NCBI GenBank assembly: GCA_024275145.1
Contig: JAJRZR010000023.1
Coordinates: 1 to 38,951 of the forward strand
From: Deltaproteobacteria bacterium
Lineage (GTDB): Bacteria; Desulfobacterota; Dissulfuribacteria; Dissulfuribacterales; QOAL01
Direction of reading: 5' to 3'
Length of the DNA: 38,951 nucleotides
Of this stretch, positions 8,641 to 19,040 are shown piece after piece. A model generated the notes under the pieces. The model was not told where the DNA came from, did no database searches, and worked only from the letters and a program-made list of their open reading frames with translations. The position numbers and the translations under genes were made by a program. How positions within the stretch are numbered: position 1 is the first letter of the stretch; each line of letters starts with the position of its first letter.

Positions 8641-9936
8641 GTGTTTGAATTGTGCCGTACAGATCCAGAGGTCTTCCAGGCATTAAGGGCAGAGATAGAA
8701 CGTCAGACCAGCCAGCTGGAAATGATCGCATCGGAAAATTTTGTCAGTGAGGCCGTTATGCAGGCCGAAGGCAGTGTTTTCATGAACAAGTATGCAGAAG
8801 GCTATCCTGGCAAGAGATATTACGGCGGCTGCGAGAACATGGACGTGGTGGAAACGCTTGCGGTCAGTCGTCTCAACATGCTCTTTGGTTCTGAATATGC
8901 CAATGTACAGCCCCATTCAGGAAGCCAGGCGAACATGGCAGTGTACTTCGGTGCCTTGAATCCTGGTGACACCATACTTTCCATGAATCTTGCCCATGGC
9001 GGTCACCTCTCCCATGGCTCACCGGTAAGTTTTTCAGGAAGGCTCTTCAATATAATCCATTACGGGGTCCGAAAAGACACGGAAACCATAGATTATGACC
9101 AAGTAGCCGAACTGGCAAGATCCCACAGGCCTAAGCTGATCCTCGCCGGTGCCAGCGCCTATCCACGAACCATTGATTTCGCAGCATTCCATGCGATTGC
9201 CCGGGAAACCGGGGCTTACCTGATGGTTGACATGGCCCATATCGCTGGTCTTGTAGCGGCTGGCATCCATCCATCACCCGTGCCATTTGCTGATTTCGTG
9301 ACATCAACAACCCACAAAACGCTTCGAGGTCCAAGAGGCGGTTTCATTCTGGCAAAGGAGCAATATGGCCGTCTCCTGAATAGCCAGATATTCCCTGGAA
9401 TCCAGGGGGGGCCCCTGATGCACGTTATTGCCGCAAAGGCGGTGGCCTTTCAGGAGGCCCTGGGAGATGAATTCAAGGCCTATTGCCAACAGGTGGTGAA
9501 AAATACCAGGAAGCTGGCAGAGGTTCTTGAATCAAGGGGTTTTCGTCTGGTCTCCGGCGGGACCGACAACCACCTGATATTGTTGGACGTCACCAATAAG
9601 GATCTTACGGGGGCCGAGGCAGAGGAGATACTGGAAAAAGCAGGTATTACGGTAAACAAGAACGCTATACCCTTTGATACCCTGCCACCCAGGGTGACAA
9701 GTGGCATAAGGCTTGGTACCCCTGCCGTTACCACCCGTGGACTCAAGGAAAAGGAGATGGAAGAGGTCGGAAACTACATCGCTGATCTACTCATCAACCA
9801 TGCAGGCGATAAGCTCATCCGGGATATCAGGGCAAAGATAAGACGGATGTGCCAGGAATTCCCCCTCTATACCGACAGGCTTGCCCGCTACAATGCCTGT
9901 ATTGAAGAAATGGCCTGCGTCGGGATGAATGCCTAG
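8641..9936 (+). CDS. glyA: Serine hydroxymethyltransferase
   Basis: PLP enzyme that converts serine plus tetrahydrofolate to glycine plus methylene-THF. The 431-residue protein contains [15 protein letters not shown] near residue 31, the [13 protein letters not shown] substrate loop, [13 protein letters not shown], and the PLP lysine Lys226 in [12 protein letters not shown]. The start is GTG at 8641, with AGGAGA at about 8629-8634. The 3' end overlaps the deaminase gene by eight bases. It supplies one-carbon units for the deoxynucleotide step encoded next. Identity is certain. Confidence 0.98.
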   Translation: MFELCRTDPEVFQALRAEIERQTSQLEMIASENFVSEAVMQAEGSVFMNKYAEGYPGKRYYGGCENMDVVETLAVSRLNMLFGSEYANVQPHSGSQANMAVYFGALNPGDTILSMNLAHGGHLSHGSPVSFSGRLFNIIHYGVRKDTETIDYDQVAELARSHRPKLILAGASAYPRTIDFAAFHAIARETGAYLMVDMAHIAGLVAAGIHPSPVPFADFVTSTTHKTLRGPRGGFILAKEQYGRLLNSQIFPGIQGGPLMHVIAAKAVAFQEALGDEFKAYCQQVVKNTRKLAEVLESRGFRLVSGGTDNHLILLDVTNKDLTGAEAEEILEKAGITVNKNAIPFDTLPPRVTSGIRLGTPAVTTRGLKEKEMEEVGNYIADLLINHAGDKLIRDIRAKIRRMCQEFPLYTDRLARYNACIEEMACVGMNA

Positions 9937-10423
9937 GCCAAGAAATCTTCCTGTGGATAGAGACGCAAAGGATCCCCGGCCTTCATGGGATGATTACTTC
10001 ATGTCCATCACTGACTTGGTGGCACAACGATCTACCTGCTTGAGGCGCAAGGTCGGTGCGATACTGGTAAAGGATAAACGGATTCTGGCCACTGGGTATA
10101 ACGGTGCTCCTACCGGATTAAGACACTGTCTCGAAACAGGGTGCCTGAGGGAAGAACTAAATATCCCCTCGGGGCAGAGGCACGAGCTGTGCCGTGCCCT
10201 GCATGCTGAGCAGAATGTACTTATCCAGGCGGCCTATTATGGTATTCCCGTGGCCGGCTCCACCCTATACTGCACCAATCTCCCATGTATCATCTGCACA
10301 AAGATGTTGATAAATGCGGGCATTACGGCAATATATTATTCTAATGGATATGCAGATGAAATGTCAGAAGGAATGCTGAAGGAGGCCGGAATAAGGCTGA
10401 TCAGGTTGCCCGGGTATAAATGA
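9929..10423 (+). CDS. Deoxycytidylate (dCMP) deaminase, ComEB-like
   Basis: Zinc-dependent CMP/dCMP deaminase of 164 residues, converting dCMP to dUMP, the substrate of thymidylate synthase. Zinc and catalytic residues are visible: His92-Ala-Glu94 ([11 protein letters not shown]) and Cys120-x-x-Cys123 ([10 protein letters not shown]). The [11 protein letters not shown] segment is typical of dCMP deaminases. It starts inside the glyA 3' end and is followed by nrdR, so these genes join folate, pyrimidine deoxynucleotide supply and ribonucleotide reductase control. ComEB in Bacillus is the same family; no competence role is implied. Confidence 0.95.
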   Translation: MPRPRNLPVDRDAKDPRPSWDDYFMSITDLVAQRSTCLRRKVGAILVKDKRILATGYNGAPTGLRHCLETGCLREELNIPSGQRHELCRALHAEQNVLIQAAYYGIPVAGSTLYCTNLPCIICTKMLINAGITAIYYSNGYADEMSEGMLKEAGIRLIRLPGYK

Positions 10424-10534
10424 ACCCGGCACTTGTCACAAATTGCCTGCCAACAAACTGATCCCATCCTGGATCGTCTCAGCCAGTAGATTGCCTGCCA
10501 GATGGGGCCCGCAGCGCCGGAGGTATCAGTATCT

Positions 10535-10987
10535 ATGAGATGTCCTTTCTGTAAAACCGACGACAGCAGGGTGGTGGACTCCAGGCCAAGCCGTGACGGC
10601 AGGGCTATCAGGCGCCGCCGGGAATGTCTTTCCTGCCGGGAACGATTTACCACGTATGAACGAATAGAGGAGTTCCAGCCGTTGGTGGTGAAAAAAGACG
10701 GCCGGCGTGAACCATTTGACAGGCGAAAGATAATAGAGGGCATAATGAAGGCCTGTGAAAAGAGGCCAATCAGCATCAACGAGGTAGAGGCCTTCGTTGG
10801 GAACCTGGAAAAGGACATACAGGAAAAGGGCGAAAGGGAGATCGCCAGCCGTTTCATAGGCGAGAAGGTGATGGAACAACTCAGGCTTTGGGATGATGTG
10901 GCCTATGTGCGGTTTGCCTCGGTATATAAGCAATTCAAGGACTTGAAGGAGTTCATGAATCAACTTAAGGAACTTCTTGAAAAATGA
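10535..10987 (+). CDS. nrdR: Transcriptional repressor NrdR
   Basis: Zinc-ribbon/ATP-cone repressor of ribonucleotide reductase genes, sensing dATP/ATP. The 150-residue product starts [18 protein letters not shown] with zinc cysteines 3 and 6 and 31 and 34 (CLSC), followed by RERFTTYER. The ATP-cone spans about residues 49-139. The frame is open upstream to 10502, but NrdR proteins start M(K/R)CPFC, so 10535 is the real start. GGAGG lies at 10519-10523. The 111-base gap before it shows no clear NrdR box pair. The 3' end is adjacent to, or overlaps, ribD, an arrangement seen in many bacteria. Confidence 0.96.
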   Translation: MRCPFCKTDDSRVVDSRPSRDGRAIRRRRECLSCRERFTTYERIEEFQPLVVKKDGRREPFDRRKIIEGIMKACEKRPISINEVEAFVGNLEKDIQEKGEREIASRFIGEKVMEQLRLWDDVAYVRFASVYKQFKDLKEFMNQLKELLEK

Positions 10988-11018
10988 TCTTCTTATATTC
11001 TCCCGTTACCTTAGATCA

Positions 11019-12167
11019 ATGAAGGATTGGTCCACACAAGACAAAAGGCTCATGTCCAGGGCGCTGCAGCTCGCCAGGAAGGGGCTTGGTCATACAAGGC
11101 CAAATCCGGCGGTAGGGGCCGTAGTGGTAAGGGACGGTGTTATCGTCGGTGAAGGTTACCATGAGAGGGCAGGTACACCCCATGCCGAGATCCATGCATT
11201 ACTTGCAGCCGGTGACAAGGCCAGGGGAGCCGATATCTATGTGACCCTGGAGCCCTGCAACCATACCGGGCGTACCCCTCCATGCACCAGGGCCATACTG
11301 GAACATGGAATTAAAAGGGTGGTCATAGGGACCTCGGATCCCAATCCCAAGGTGGCTGGTGGAGGGGGAAGGTTTTTGGCAGACCATGGGATCATCGTGG
11401 AAACGGGCTGCAAGGAACAGGAATGTCGACTCTTGATAGCCCCCTTTGCAAAACATATGGTGAAGGGGCTTCCTTGGGTAAGGTCAAAGGTGGCCTGCAG
11501 CCTGGATGGCAAGATCGCCACCCGGACGGGTCACTCCAAGTGGATAACGAATGAAAAGGCAAGACGTTTCGGGCACAGGCTCAGGGAAATCAGTGATGCA
11601 ATCCTGGTAGGCCGAGGGACCGTGGCTGCAGACAACCCGCGGCTCACGTGTAGGATGCTTCCTTCCAGGGCTAGCCGGGAACGTGCCAACGCAGATCCGG
11701 CCAGGGTAATACTGGATAGCCATTTCCAGATGGACCCGGCCAGCCTGGTATGCCAGCCGGGCTCTTCCGCTCCTACCATAGTGGCAGGCGTGGATGGTCC
11801 TGCATCCAGGATAGATGCACTCAGAAGGTCTGGTTGCGAAATATGGCGGGTGCCTGCCGGTAGGGACGGGCGGGTGGATCTTGAGGCATTGCTCCGCCTG
11901 TTTGGTAAGTCAGGGTTTCAATCGATATTGGTAGAGGGAGGGGCCACACTCCATGGCGCCTTCTGGGAACGCAGATTGGTGGATGAAGCCTTCTTTTTCT
12001 TTGCCCCCCTGGTAATAGGTGGTACAAAGGCCCTGGGAGCGATAGGCGGACCCGGGGTGGAAAAGGTACACGATGCGCCCCGCTTGCACGGGATTACCCA
12101 TCGAAGATTGGGAGATAACTGGTTGGTAACCGGCATCGTTTCCGATCCTGGAGCACTTTGGCGGTGA
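11019..12167 (+). CDS. ribD: Bifunctional riboflavin deaminase/reductase RibD
   Basis: Catalyses two successive steps of riboflavin synthesis. The N-terminal deaminase (residues 1-145) has HAE (His55-Glu57) and EPCNHTGRTPPC (Cys80, Cys89) zinc ligands. The C-terminal reductase has SLDGKIATRTGHSKWITN, DAILVGRGTVAADNPRLT and VEGGATLHGAF. The frame opens at TTG 10977, overlapping nrdR, with AAGGAA upstream. The ATG at 11019 gives 382 residues and a more usual N-terminus, but lacks a good ribosome site, so the start is uncertain. It begins a complete riboflavin gene set. Confidence 0.95.
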   Translation: MKDWSTQDKRLMSRALQLARKGLGHTRPNPAVGAVVVRDGVIVGEGYHERAGTPHAEIHALLAAGDKARGADIYVTLEPCNHTGRTPPCTRAILEHGIKRVVIGTSDPNPKVAGGGGRFLADHGIIVETGCKEQECRLLIAPFAKHMVKGLPWVRSKVACSLDGKIATRTGHSKWITNEKARRFGHRLREISDAILVGRGTVAADNPRLTCRMLPSRASRERANADPARVILDSHFQMDPASLVCQPGSSAPTIVAGVDGPASRIDALRRSGCEIWRVPAGRDGRVDLEALLRLFGKSGFQSILVEGGATLHGAFWERRLVDEAFFFFAPLVIGGTKALGAIGGPGVEKVHDAPRLHGITHRRLGDNWLVTGIVSDPGALWR

Positions 12168-12176
12168 TGAGGGCCT

Positions 12177-12824
12177 ATGTTTACAGGTATCATTGAAGGG
12201 CTTGGCCAGCTCAAGGGGATAAGGCCCACGGGGCATGGCCTCAAGTTCGTCATTCATACTGATTTCGATCTTAGCCAACCCCGGGAAGGGGAGAGCATTG
12301 CAGTTAACGGGGTCTGCCTGACAGCGACCGCCATCGATATAAGGTCTTTTACAGTGGATGTCTCCCCTGAAACGCTTTCGCGTTCCACCCTTGGTCTGCT
12401 CAGCGTTGGAGACAAACTCAACATAGAAAGGGCATTGCGATTGTCGGATCGCCTTGGAGGGCATCTGGTTAGTGGGCACGTGGATTGTGTGGGCAGGGTG
12501 ACAGGCAGGAAGGCCCTGAGCAGCTTTACCATCTTCTCCGTATCGGTTCCGGAAAGATACGATCGCTACCTGATCGAGAAGGGATCGGTTGCCCTGGATG
12601 GGATAAGCCTTACTGTTAATAGCTGCAGCAGAGGGAATTTTACCCTTGCCATTATTCCTCACACATTGAAGATTACTACTCTGGGGCTGAGGAACGTAGG
12701 GGATAAAGTCAATATTGAGTTGGATCTTGTAGGGAAGTATATTGAAAAACTGCTAAGGAACAGCAGCGAGGAAGAAGGCAGGGAACTGGATAAAAATTTC
12801 CTGGCCAAGTACGGTTTTTTATAA
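12177..12824 (+). CDS. ribE: Riboflavin synthase, alpha chain
   Basis: Dismutates two 6,7-dimethyl-8-ribityllumazine molecules to riboflavin. The 215-residue protein has the duplicated lumazine-binding domains. It starts with the obligatory MFTGIIEGLG, has VNGVCLTAT and LGGHLVSGHVD in the first half, and ALDGISLTVN and IPHTLKITTLG in the second. Length fits. It lies nine bases after ribD. Naming varies: this is ribE in Bacillus-type usage and ribC in E. coli usage. Confidence 0.96.
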   Translation: MFTGIIEGLGQLKGIRPTGHGLKFVIHTDFDLSQPREGESIAVNGVCLTATAIDIRSFTVDVSPETLSRSTLGLLSVGDKLNIERALRLSDRLGGHLVSGHVDCVGRVTGRKALSSFTIFSVSVPERYDRYLIEKGSVALDGISLTVNSCSRGNFTLAIIPHTLKITTLGLRNVGDKVNIELDLVGKYIEKLLRNSSEEEGRELDKNFLAKYGFL

Positions 12825-12916
12825 CAGGGCAGTGTGGTGCCTTGTACGCGTTTGCAAAATTTTAATCTTTCCGCTCAGGATAAGGCCTGAAGCGGGTATC
12901 GGGGTGAAGATAGACC

Positions 12917-14128
12917 ATGCCAGTTTCTAAGATAGAAGAGGCGATCAAGGATATTCAAGAAGGCAAAATGGTTATCCTGGTGGATGACGAGGACCGGGAA
13001 AATGAAGGCGATCTTACCATGGCCGCTGAGATGGTAACGCCTGATGCCATAAATTTCATGGCCAGATATGGCCGCGGCCTGATATGCCTGACCTTGACCG
13101 GTGAACATGTAGACAGGCTCGGTCTCCCCATGATGGCCTCAAAGAATACCTCACGGTTTGGAACCGCCTTTACGGTCTCAATCGAGGCCAGGAAAGGGGT
13201 TACCACGGGTATCTCCGCCCACGACCGGGCTACCACGATAAAGACTGTAATGAAAGATGACTGTGGCCCGGATGACATAGCTACCCCTGGCCATGTCTTT
13301 CCATTGAGGGCCAGGGATGGCGGCGTTCTCGTGCGGGCAGGGCAGACCGAGGGATCGGTTGATCTTGCAAGGCTGGCGGGGCTTAAACCTGCTGGGGTCA
13401 TATGCGAGATCATGAAGGACGATGGCACCATGGCAAGGATGCCGGATCTGGAGGAATTTTCCAACCAGCATGGTCTCAAAATCTGTACCATAGCCGACCT
13501 TATCGAGTACCGGCTCAGGACCGAAAGCTTTGTGAAAAGGGAGGTAGAGACCAGGTTGCCTTCGCGTTACGGCGGGGAGTGGAGGCTTATTGCCTACAGC
13601 TCGATCCTTGACCCCCAGGAGCATCTGGCCCTGGTGTTGGGTGGTGAGCCCATTACACCAGACGAAGAGATACTGGTCCGGGTCCATTCCGAGTGTCTTA
13701 CCGGGGACGTGCTCGGATCGCTCAGGTGCGATTGCGGCCCGCAGCTTCACCGAGCCATGCATCAGATTGCAAGGGAAGGGCGGGGTGTTTTGCTTTACAT
13801 GAGACAGGAGGGCCGGGGTATAGGGCTTTTGAATAAACTCAAGGCCTACTGCCTTCAGGATCAAGGACGCGATACGGTGGAAGCCAACAAAGAGCTTGGC
13901 TTCAAGGCCGATCTTCGGGACTATGGCGTAGGGGCGCAGATACTTCGCGATCTAGGCATAAAAAAGATGCGGCTTATGACCAATAATCCCAAGAAGATCG
14001 TTGGCCTGGAAGGTTACGGACTCGAGGTGGTCGAGCGGGTACCAATAGAGATCCCTCCCCATGAGGAAAACCTTGGCTATCTTAAGACAAAGATGGAGAA
14101 AATGGGGCACCTTCTTCACATTGAGTGA
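12917..14128 (+). CDS. ribBA: Bifunctional DHBP synthase / GTP cyclohydrolase II
   Basis: Provides both precursors for riboflavin. The RibB half (residues 1-200) makes 3,4-dihydroxy-2-butanone 4-phosphate from ribulose 5-phosphate and shows [17 protein letters not shown] and [14 protein letters not shown]. The RibA half opens GTP and shows the zinc site [19 protein letters not shown] plus [14 protein letters not shown]. At 403 residues it is a normal fusion. A 92-base gap precedes it, without a recognisable FMN riboswitch. The repeat copy B begins about 22 bases after its stop. Confidence 0.97.
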   Translation: MPVSKIEEAIKDIQEGKMVILVDDEDRENEGDLTMAAEMVTPDAINFMARYGRGLICLTLTGEHVDRLGLPMMASKNTSRFGTAFTVSIEARKGVTTGISAHDRATTIKTVMKDDCGPDDIATPGHVFPLRARDGGVLVRAGQTEGSVDLARLAGLKPAGVICEIMKDDGTMARMPDLEEFSNQHGLKICTIADLIEYRLRTESFVKREVETRLPSRYGGEWRLIAYSSILDPQEHLALVLGGEPITPDEEILVRVHSECLTGDVLGSLRCDCGPQLHRAMHQIAREGRGVLLYMRQEGRGIGLLNKLKAYCLQDQGRDTVEANKELGFKADLRDYGVGAQILRDLGIKKMRLMTNNPKKIVGLEGYGLEVVERVPIEIPPHEENLGYLKTKMEKMGHLLHIE

Positions 14129-14149
14129 ATACTTATGTGGCTCAAAATA

Positions 14150-14218
14150 ATTATAACTGCTTTAAATGGAAGAAGAACTGTTTTTTGTTCGGCACTTGAG
14201 GCACATGATTCGGGTTCA
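14150..14218 (+). repeat. Copy B (one-ended) of MITE-like dispersed repeat
   Basis: Aligns with the last 70 bases of copy A and the reverse complement of copy C: TTATAACTGCTTTAAATG, then TTTTTTGTTCGGCACTTGAGG and ATTCGGGTT at the end. The opposite terminal motif is not recognisable upstream, so this copy is truncated or diverged. It lies in the 177-base gap between ribBA and ribH, directly behind the ribBA stop. The rest of that gap (14219-14305) shows only the GAGGGGAAAAT ribosome site of ribH. Confidence 0.6.
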
Positions 14219-14305
14219 AGGCTAAAGCGTCAAAGGGCCTGGAAAACGCAAGGCGCGGAAGGTGGATCATTGCTTTAGGCTGTATAAGCTGTTAGAGGGG
14301 AAAAT

Positions 14306-14776
14306 ATGCCGAAAAATTATGAGGGGCATCTGAATGCCGATGGGATGCGCGTAGGGATAGTAATAGCCCGTTTTAACGAATTCATATCCAACAAGCTCCT
14401 GGGAGGGGCACTGGATGCATTGATCCGCCATGGGGCCAGGAATGAAGATATCGAAGTGGCATGGGTTCCCGGGGCCTTTGAGATTCCCCTTGTGGCCAGG
14501 CGCATGGCATCCTCAGGAAGATATCATGCGTTGATATGCCTGGGTTGTATCATCAGGGGGGCGACCCCGCACTTCGAATACGTGGCAGCGGAATCCGCCA
14601 AGGGTATTGCCCAGGTGGCGATACAGGCGGACTGCCCGGTCACCTATGGCGTCCTTACCACCGAAAGCATAGAGCAGGCAATAGAGAGGGCCGGGACGAA
14701 GGCTGGTAACAAGGGATGGGATGCAGCCCTGGCGGCGATAGAAATGGTAAATCTGTTGCGAGAATTCAAGGATTAG
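14306..14776 (+). CDS. ribH: 6,7-dimethyl-8-ribityllumazine synthase
   Basis: Joins the RibA/RibD pyrimidine product with DHBP to form the lumazine precursor of riboflavin; it usually assembles as pentamers or a 60-mer capsid. The 156-residue protein shows VARFNEFI-type [25 protein letters not shown] (substrate binding) and [17 protein letters not shown] with the catalytic His. A GAGGGG site precedes the ATG. The stop TAG is immediately followed by the nusB ATG with no gap, the common ribH-nusB pairing. Confidence 0.97.
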   Translation: MPKNYEGHLNADGMRVGIVIARFNEFISNKLLGGALDALIRHGARNEDIEVAWVPGAFEIPLVARRMASSGRYHALICLGCIIRGATPHFEYVAAESAKGIAQVAIQADCPVTYGVLTTESIEQAIERAGTKAGNKGWDAALAAIEMVNLLREFKD

Positions 14777-15223
14777 ATGTCTGTGCGAGGCAAAGGCCGG
14801 GCCATTGCGCTACAACTGTTATATCAGTCCGACTGGAATACAATCAAGGACGTTGATGAGGCCATCACGGATTACTCCAGGAATCTGGCTGAAAAACCAC
14901 TGCCTGAAGGCAATCCGGCGTTGGCGTTTGCCAGGACAAGGATTGAAGGGGTCCTTGGATACAAGATGGAGCTCGATGCCATAATTGGCAGGCATAGCAG
15001 GAGGTGGCGCCTTGAACGTATGTCTGCGGTTGACAGAAACATATTGCGCCTGGGTGTATTCGAACTTTGCCACTGCGAGGACATCCCCCCGCGTGTCGCC
15101 ATCAATGAGGCAGTAGAGCTGGCCAAAAAATTTGGAAGCGACGAATCCCCTGCGTTCGTAAATGGTATCCTGGACAGTATCATGCGTGATGAGGAATGTG
15201 CAGAGAAGGTCGGGCAATCGTAA
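14777..15223 (+). CDS. nusB: Transcription antitermination factor NusB
   Basis: All-helical RNA-binding factor that acts with NusE/S10 at boxA in rRNA transcription antitermination. The 148-residue protein starts MSVRGKGRAIALQLLYQSDW. It has the family's C-terminal signature RMSAVDRNILRLGVFEL followed by PPRVAINEAVELAKKFGSDESPAFVNGILD. It is directly abutted to ribH, so translation is almost certainly coupled. A 92-base gap follows before leuS. Confidence 0.96.
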   Translation: MSVRGKGRAIALQLLYQSDWNTIKDVDEAITDYSRNLAEKPLPEGNPALAFARTRIEGVLGYKMELDAIIGRHSRRWRLERMSAVDRNILRLGVFELCHCEDIPPRVAINEAVELAKKFGSDESPAFVNGILDSIMRDEECAEKVGQS

Positions 15224-15315
15224 ACGAGGAAAGACCTTACGTGATGGACCACAGGGTTGTTGCTGAAAATCGTGAAAAGTTCCTTGCTTGAAGTAGCGGT
15301 GGTAATGGTTACGAG

Positions 15316-17832
15316 ATGAAAGAATATGCATTTGATGAGATAGAAAGGCGGCAGCAAGAAAGATGGGAGAAGGCAGGCCTGTTTCTTGCCGACGACCATG
15401 ATGATACCAGGCCCAGATATTATGCCCTGGAGATGTTCCCGTATCCATCCGGCAGGATACACATGGGGCATGTACGCAATTACAGCATAGGCGATGTGAT
15501 AGCCAGATATATGCGCATGAAGGGTTTTAATGTCCTTCACCCCATGGGCTGGGACGCCTTCGGGATGCCCGCCGAAAATGCGGCCATAAAGCATGGGACA
15601 CATCCTGCCAAGTGGACCTATGAGAACATTGAATACATGCGCAAGGAACTCAAGCGCATGGGCCTATCCTATGATTGGAAGAGGGAGTTTGCCACCTGCG
15701 ATCCTGAATATTACCGCTGGGAGCAGTTGTTTTTTATTGAGATGTACGAAAAGGGCCTCGTATACCGCAAGAAGTCCAAGGTTAACTGGTGCGAGACCTG
15801 TCAGACCGTGCTTGCCAATGAACAGGTAGAGGATGGGAGGTGCTGGCGCTGCAAGGACGAGGTCATGGAGAGGGAGCTTGAAGGTTGGTTTTTCAGGATT
15901 ACTGCCTATGCCGACGAGCTCCTGGAGGGATCTTACAGGCTGAAGGGCTGGCCTGAAAAGGTCCTCACGATGCAGCGCAACTGGATCGGTAAAAGTGTAG
16001 GTGCTGAAATCGATTTTCCTTTGAAGGGGCACCAGGGCAATATCAAGGTCTTTACCACGCGGCCTGATACCCTTTTCGGTGTAACCTTTTTGAGCCTGTC
16101 TCCTGAGCATCCCCTTGCCCTTGAGTTGTCCAAGGGGACTGGTCAGGAGAGGGCAATCCAGGAATTCGTAGAGCAATGGAACAGGATTCCTGCTACTGAA
16201 CGTCGCATGCAAAGGGAGAAGAAAGGCGTCTTTACCGGTGCCTACGTGGTCCATCCGTTGACCGGAGAGGCCATTCCTGTCTTTTTGGCCAATTTCGTAC
16301 TTATGGAATACGGCACCGGGGCAGTCATGGCCGTTCCTGCTCACGACCAGAGGGACTTTGAATTCGCCAGGCAATATGGCCTTCCTATAAAGCTTGTCAT
16401 CAGGCCCAGGGACAAGGAGCTTCAAGCGGAAGATATGGATGCAGCCTGGGAAGGGCCGGGTGTCCTGGTGAACTCAGGCCAGTTCGATGGCTTGGACAGT
16501 GTGGTTGCCAAGGAGGCCATTACCGATGAACTGAAACGATTGGGAAGGGGTTCACCCAAGATAACATACCGCTTACGGGACTGGGGGATTTCCAGGCAGC
16601 GTTATTGGGGTGCTCCGATTCCGATGATCCATTGCCCTAGATGCGGCGTTGTAGCGGTGCCAAGGAACGCGTTGCCGGTAAGGCTTCCTCTGGATGCGCA
16701 TCTCGATAAAAGGGGCAGGTCCCCATTGCCATCCCTCGAGGAGTTTTATTCCACGAAGTGTCCGAAATGTGACGGGCCAGCCAGGCGGGAGACCGATACA
16801 ATGGACACCTTCGTGGAATCCTCCTGGTATTTTGCCCGGTTCACCTGCGCAAATGATATTTCAAGCCCCCTTGACAAAGAACTTGCCGCCAGTTGGCTGC
16901 CCGTTGACCAGTATGTTGGCGGGATTGAACACGCAATCCTGCACCTTCTGTACGCCAGGTTTTTTACAAAGGTGCTGCGTGATCTGGGTTACTTAACGGT
17001 GGACGAGCCTTTCTCCAACCTGTTGACTCAGGGAATGGTGCTCAAGGATGGGGCAAAGATGTCCAAGTCCAAGGGTAATGTCGTGGACCCGGATCTCATG
17101 ATCCGAAAATACGGTGCCGACACGGTCAGGCTTTTTATCCTGTTTGCCGCTCCACCAGAACGGGATCTAGAATGGAGCGACAGGGGGCTGGAGGGGGCAT
17201 ACCGATTCCTGCTCAGGGTCTGGAGACTCGTTCAAGGGCATATTTCGTACCTCAGGGAGGCCAAGACCGATGTCGGGGCACTGGAGGCTGCTTCCGCCGC
17301 GTCAAGTGTGCTCAGGGGGCTCAGGCAGAAGACCCATCAAACGATAGAGAAGGTAACCGGGGATATCGGGGAACGTTTTCATTTCAATACGGCCATCAGT
17401 GCGGTCATGGAGCTTGTAAACCAGCTTTCGGACGTCCTGAATAATTTAGGTGGAGTCGAAAAAGACATCACCGCGGGGATAGATCCATGGCCTGTAATCC
17501 GTGAGGCAGTCGAGGCCGTCATCCTCCTGCTTTCTCCCATGGTACCTCACATAACAGAGGAATTATGGGCAGAACTCGGCCATGATACATTCATTTGTAG
17601 AGAGAATTGGCCGGTGGCCGATCCTCAGATAGCAAGGGCCGATACCATTAAGCTTGCCGTTCAGGTAAATGGAAAGCTCAGGGGGCAGATCGAGGTCGCC
17701 TGTGATGCCTCGGAGCAGACCGTCAAGGAAAGGGCGATAAAAGAGCCAAATGTAGCTCGTTTCGTCCAGGGAAAGACTGTAAAAAAGGTGATCTATGTCC
17801 CCAACCGGCTGGTCAACTTGGTAGTCCGATGA
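15316..17832 (+). CDS. leuS: Leucyl-tRNA synthetase
   Basis: Class I aminoacyl-tRNA synthetase charging tRNA-Leu, 838 residues and full length. The HIGH motif is HMGH (residues 49-52) within [15 protein letters not shown], and the KMSKS motif is residues 581-585. The CP1 editing domain is present ([22 protein letters not shown] and [14 protein letters not shown]), as is the zinc-ribbon-like CPRCGVV/CPKCDG region. The C-terminal [13 protein letters not shown] domain is complete. No strong Shine-Dalgarno precedes the ATG. Its stop overlaps an ATG of the lptE frame. Confidence 0.98.
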   Translation: MKEYAFDEIERRQQERWEKAGLFLADDHDDTRPRYYALEMFPYPSGRIHMGHVRNYSIGDVIARYMRMKGFNVLHPMGWDAFGMPAENAAIKHGTHPAKWTYENIEYMRKELKRMGLSYDWKREFATCDPEYYRWEQLFFIEMYEKGLVYRKKSKVNWCETCQTVLANEQVEDGRCWRCKDEVMERELEGWFFRITAYADELLEGSYRLKGWPEKVLTMQRNWIGKSVGAEIDFPLKGHQGNIKVFTTRPDTLFGVTFLSLSPEHPLALELSKGTGQERAIQEFVEQWNRIPATERRMQREKKGVFTGAYVVHPLTGEAIPVFLANFVLMEYGTGAVMAVPAHDQRDFEFARQYGLPIKLVIRPRDKELQAEDMDAAWEGPGVLVNSGQFDGLDSVVAKEAITDELKRLGRGSPKITYRLRDWGISRQRYWGAPIPMIHCPRCGVVAVPRNALPVRLPLDAHLDKRGRSPLPSLEEFYSTKCPKCDGPARRETDTMDTFVESSWYFARFTCANDISSPLDKELAASWLPVDQYVGGIEHAILHLLYARFFTKVLRDLGYLTVDEPFSNLLTQGMVLKDGAKMSKSKGNVVDPDLMIRKYGADTVRLFILFAAPPERDLEWSDRGLEGAYRFLLRVWRLVQGHISYLREAKTDVGALEAASAASSVLRGLRQKTHQTIEKVTGDIGERFHFNTAISAVMELVNQLSDVLNNLGGVEKDITAGIDPWPVIREAVEAVILLLSPMVPHITEELWAELGHDTFICRENWPVADPQIARADTIKLAVQVNGKLRGQIEVACDASEQTVKERAIKEPNVARFVQGKTVKKVIYVPNRLVNLVVR

Positions 17833-17906
17833 AGCTGGCAGCCTTGCCCTGTTCACTCCATCCTTACGGGTACCTGTCCGGTGTTGGGACGTTATGGAGG
17901 GCAGGG

Positions 17907-18437
17907 ATGCCAGCGGAGGCCCTCCATTGGATCACCTTATTTGCTCTGCTGGCCTGCTCGTTGATCCTTGCAGGTTGTGGATATCACCGTGCAGAACGTA
18001 CCAGTGCGGCCCCGAATTGGATAAGGAATATCTATGTAGCTCCCCTTGAGAACAGGAGCAATGAACTCATGCTGGCTGCCTGGATCACCGATGAGTTGAG
18101 GCAAGAATTTCTCAGGGATACTTTTTTTAACCTTACTCCGAGGGAAGAGGCAGATGTGATCCTGGAGGGCAAGGTGAAGTCGGTATTTTCTGGAGGCCTG
18201 TCCTATTCAACCTATAATGCGGCCATTGAAAGGAGGATTACGGTTACATGTTCCCTCAAGATGCTCGATGCCCATACAGGGAGACTCCTCTGGCAGACTT
18301 CAGATGTTACTAGGGAGGAGGCCTTTCTGGTAGAAACCGATCTCATGAAGACACAGGCACGCAAGGATCAGGCATTGAAAAAGGTAAGTAGAGACGTGGC
18401 AGAACTTACTCACCACAGAATTGCAGATCTGTTTTAA
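17907..18437 (+). CDS. lptE: LPS-assembly lipoprotein LptE
   Basis: Outer-membrane lipoprotein that plugs the LptD barrel in lipopolysaccharide export. The 176-residue product has a lipoprotein signal (ITLFALLACSLILAGC) with lipobox LAGC and then GYHRAERTS. The body shows the LptE-like IYVAPLENRSNE and the ADVILEGKVKSV segment. The frame opens at 17829 overlapping leuS (ATGA). I choose 17907 because GGAGG at 17896-17900 is well placed and gives a normal signal peptide. leuS-lptE is a standard pairing and indicates a Gram-negative envelope. Confidence 0.9.
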   Translation: MPAEALHWITLFALLACSLILAGCGYHRAERTSAAPNWIRNIYVAPLENRSNELMLAAWITDELRQEFLRDTFFNLTPREEADVILEGKVKSVFSGGLSYSTYNAAIERRITVTCSLKMLDAHTGRLLWQTSDVTREEAFLVETDLMKTQARKDQALKKVSRDVAELTHHRIADLF

Positions 18438-18626
18438 CTGGTATTTTTAGGGCGCGGATTTTGGCTCGGTGGCCCGTGGCTTTCATTTCTTGCCGTGAAA
18501 ATACATCTGCCCTTGGGCCGTGTTCCATGCCGGAGGGACGGTACCGGGGATGCGGGCCGCGTGAAGATTTTTAACCAAGTAGGGCCGCTTGCCGGTCCGA
18601 GATGGCTGCGCCAAAGGGAATCGCGA
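18438..18626. other. Convergent intergenic gap lptE/rpsT
   Basis: A 189-base space between the converging lptE and rpsT genes. I see GC-rich sequence with short imperfect inverted repeats but no clean hairpin with a T-run in either direction, and no gene. Confidence 0.4.
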
Positions 18627-18908
18627 CTAACCTTGCTGGCCCTTGAGCAGGGCGTTGACCTTCAGTGCAAGTCTTGAGACCTTTCTTGATGCGGTCTTCC
18701 TGTGAAGTGTTCCCCTTTTTCTACCGATTTTGTCGATATACCTTTGTGCTGAACGGAGAAGTTCCAGGGCCTTTTCCGGTGATTTTTCTTCAACGGCCTT
18801 GTGTACCGCCTTGGAAAGGTTCTTGATCCGCGTTTTTCTCATCTTGTTACGCAAACGGCGCTTACTGTTCTGCCTGACCCGCTTCAGAGCCGATTTGTGG
18901 TTTGCCAA
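18627..18908 (-). CDS. rpsT: 30S ribosomal protein S20 (bS20)
   Basis: Small basic protein that binds 16S rRNA early in 30S assembly. The 93-residue product starts with the S20 signature (M/L)ANHKSALKRVRQNSKRR and ends KVNALLKGQQG. The initiation codon is TTG (18908-18906), with a very strong AGGAGGA ribosome site on the same strand at 18914-18920. A UUG start on rpsT is also known in E. coli, where it takes part in autoregulation. The gene stands alone and diverges from the MscS gene. Confidence 0.97.
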   Translation of the reverse strand: MANHKSALKRVRQNSKRRLRNKMRKTRIKNLSKAVHKAVEEKSPEKALELLRSAQRYIDKIGRKRGTLHRKTASRKVSRLALKVNALLKGQQG

Positions 18909-19040
18909 TTGGATCCTCCTTCATAATTTTCGAGCTGTCTTTTGAACAGACGTCCGGTAGACCTGGGCTTAAGCACCAAGACAGGGTCATTTCAATCCAA
19001 ACCTTCATATAGCCCATACAGTCGACGCCACATCCCAGGC

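Noticed and set aside
11910-12662. 250-residue minus-strand frame across ribD/ribE
   Set aside because: It runs antisense through two conserved riboflavin genes and their junction, with a low-complexity, non-protein-like composition.
12825-12916. Possible FMN riboswitch upstream of ribBA
   Set aside because: I looked for the conserved RFN core here and before ribD and ribH and did not find it.
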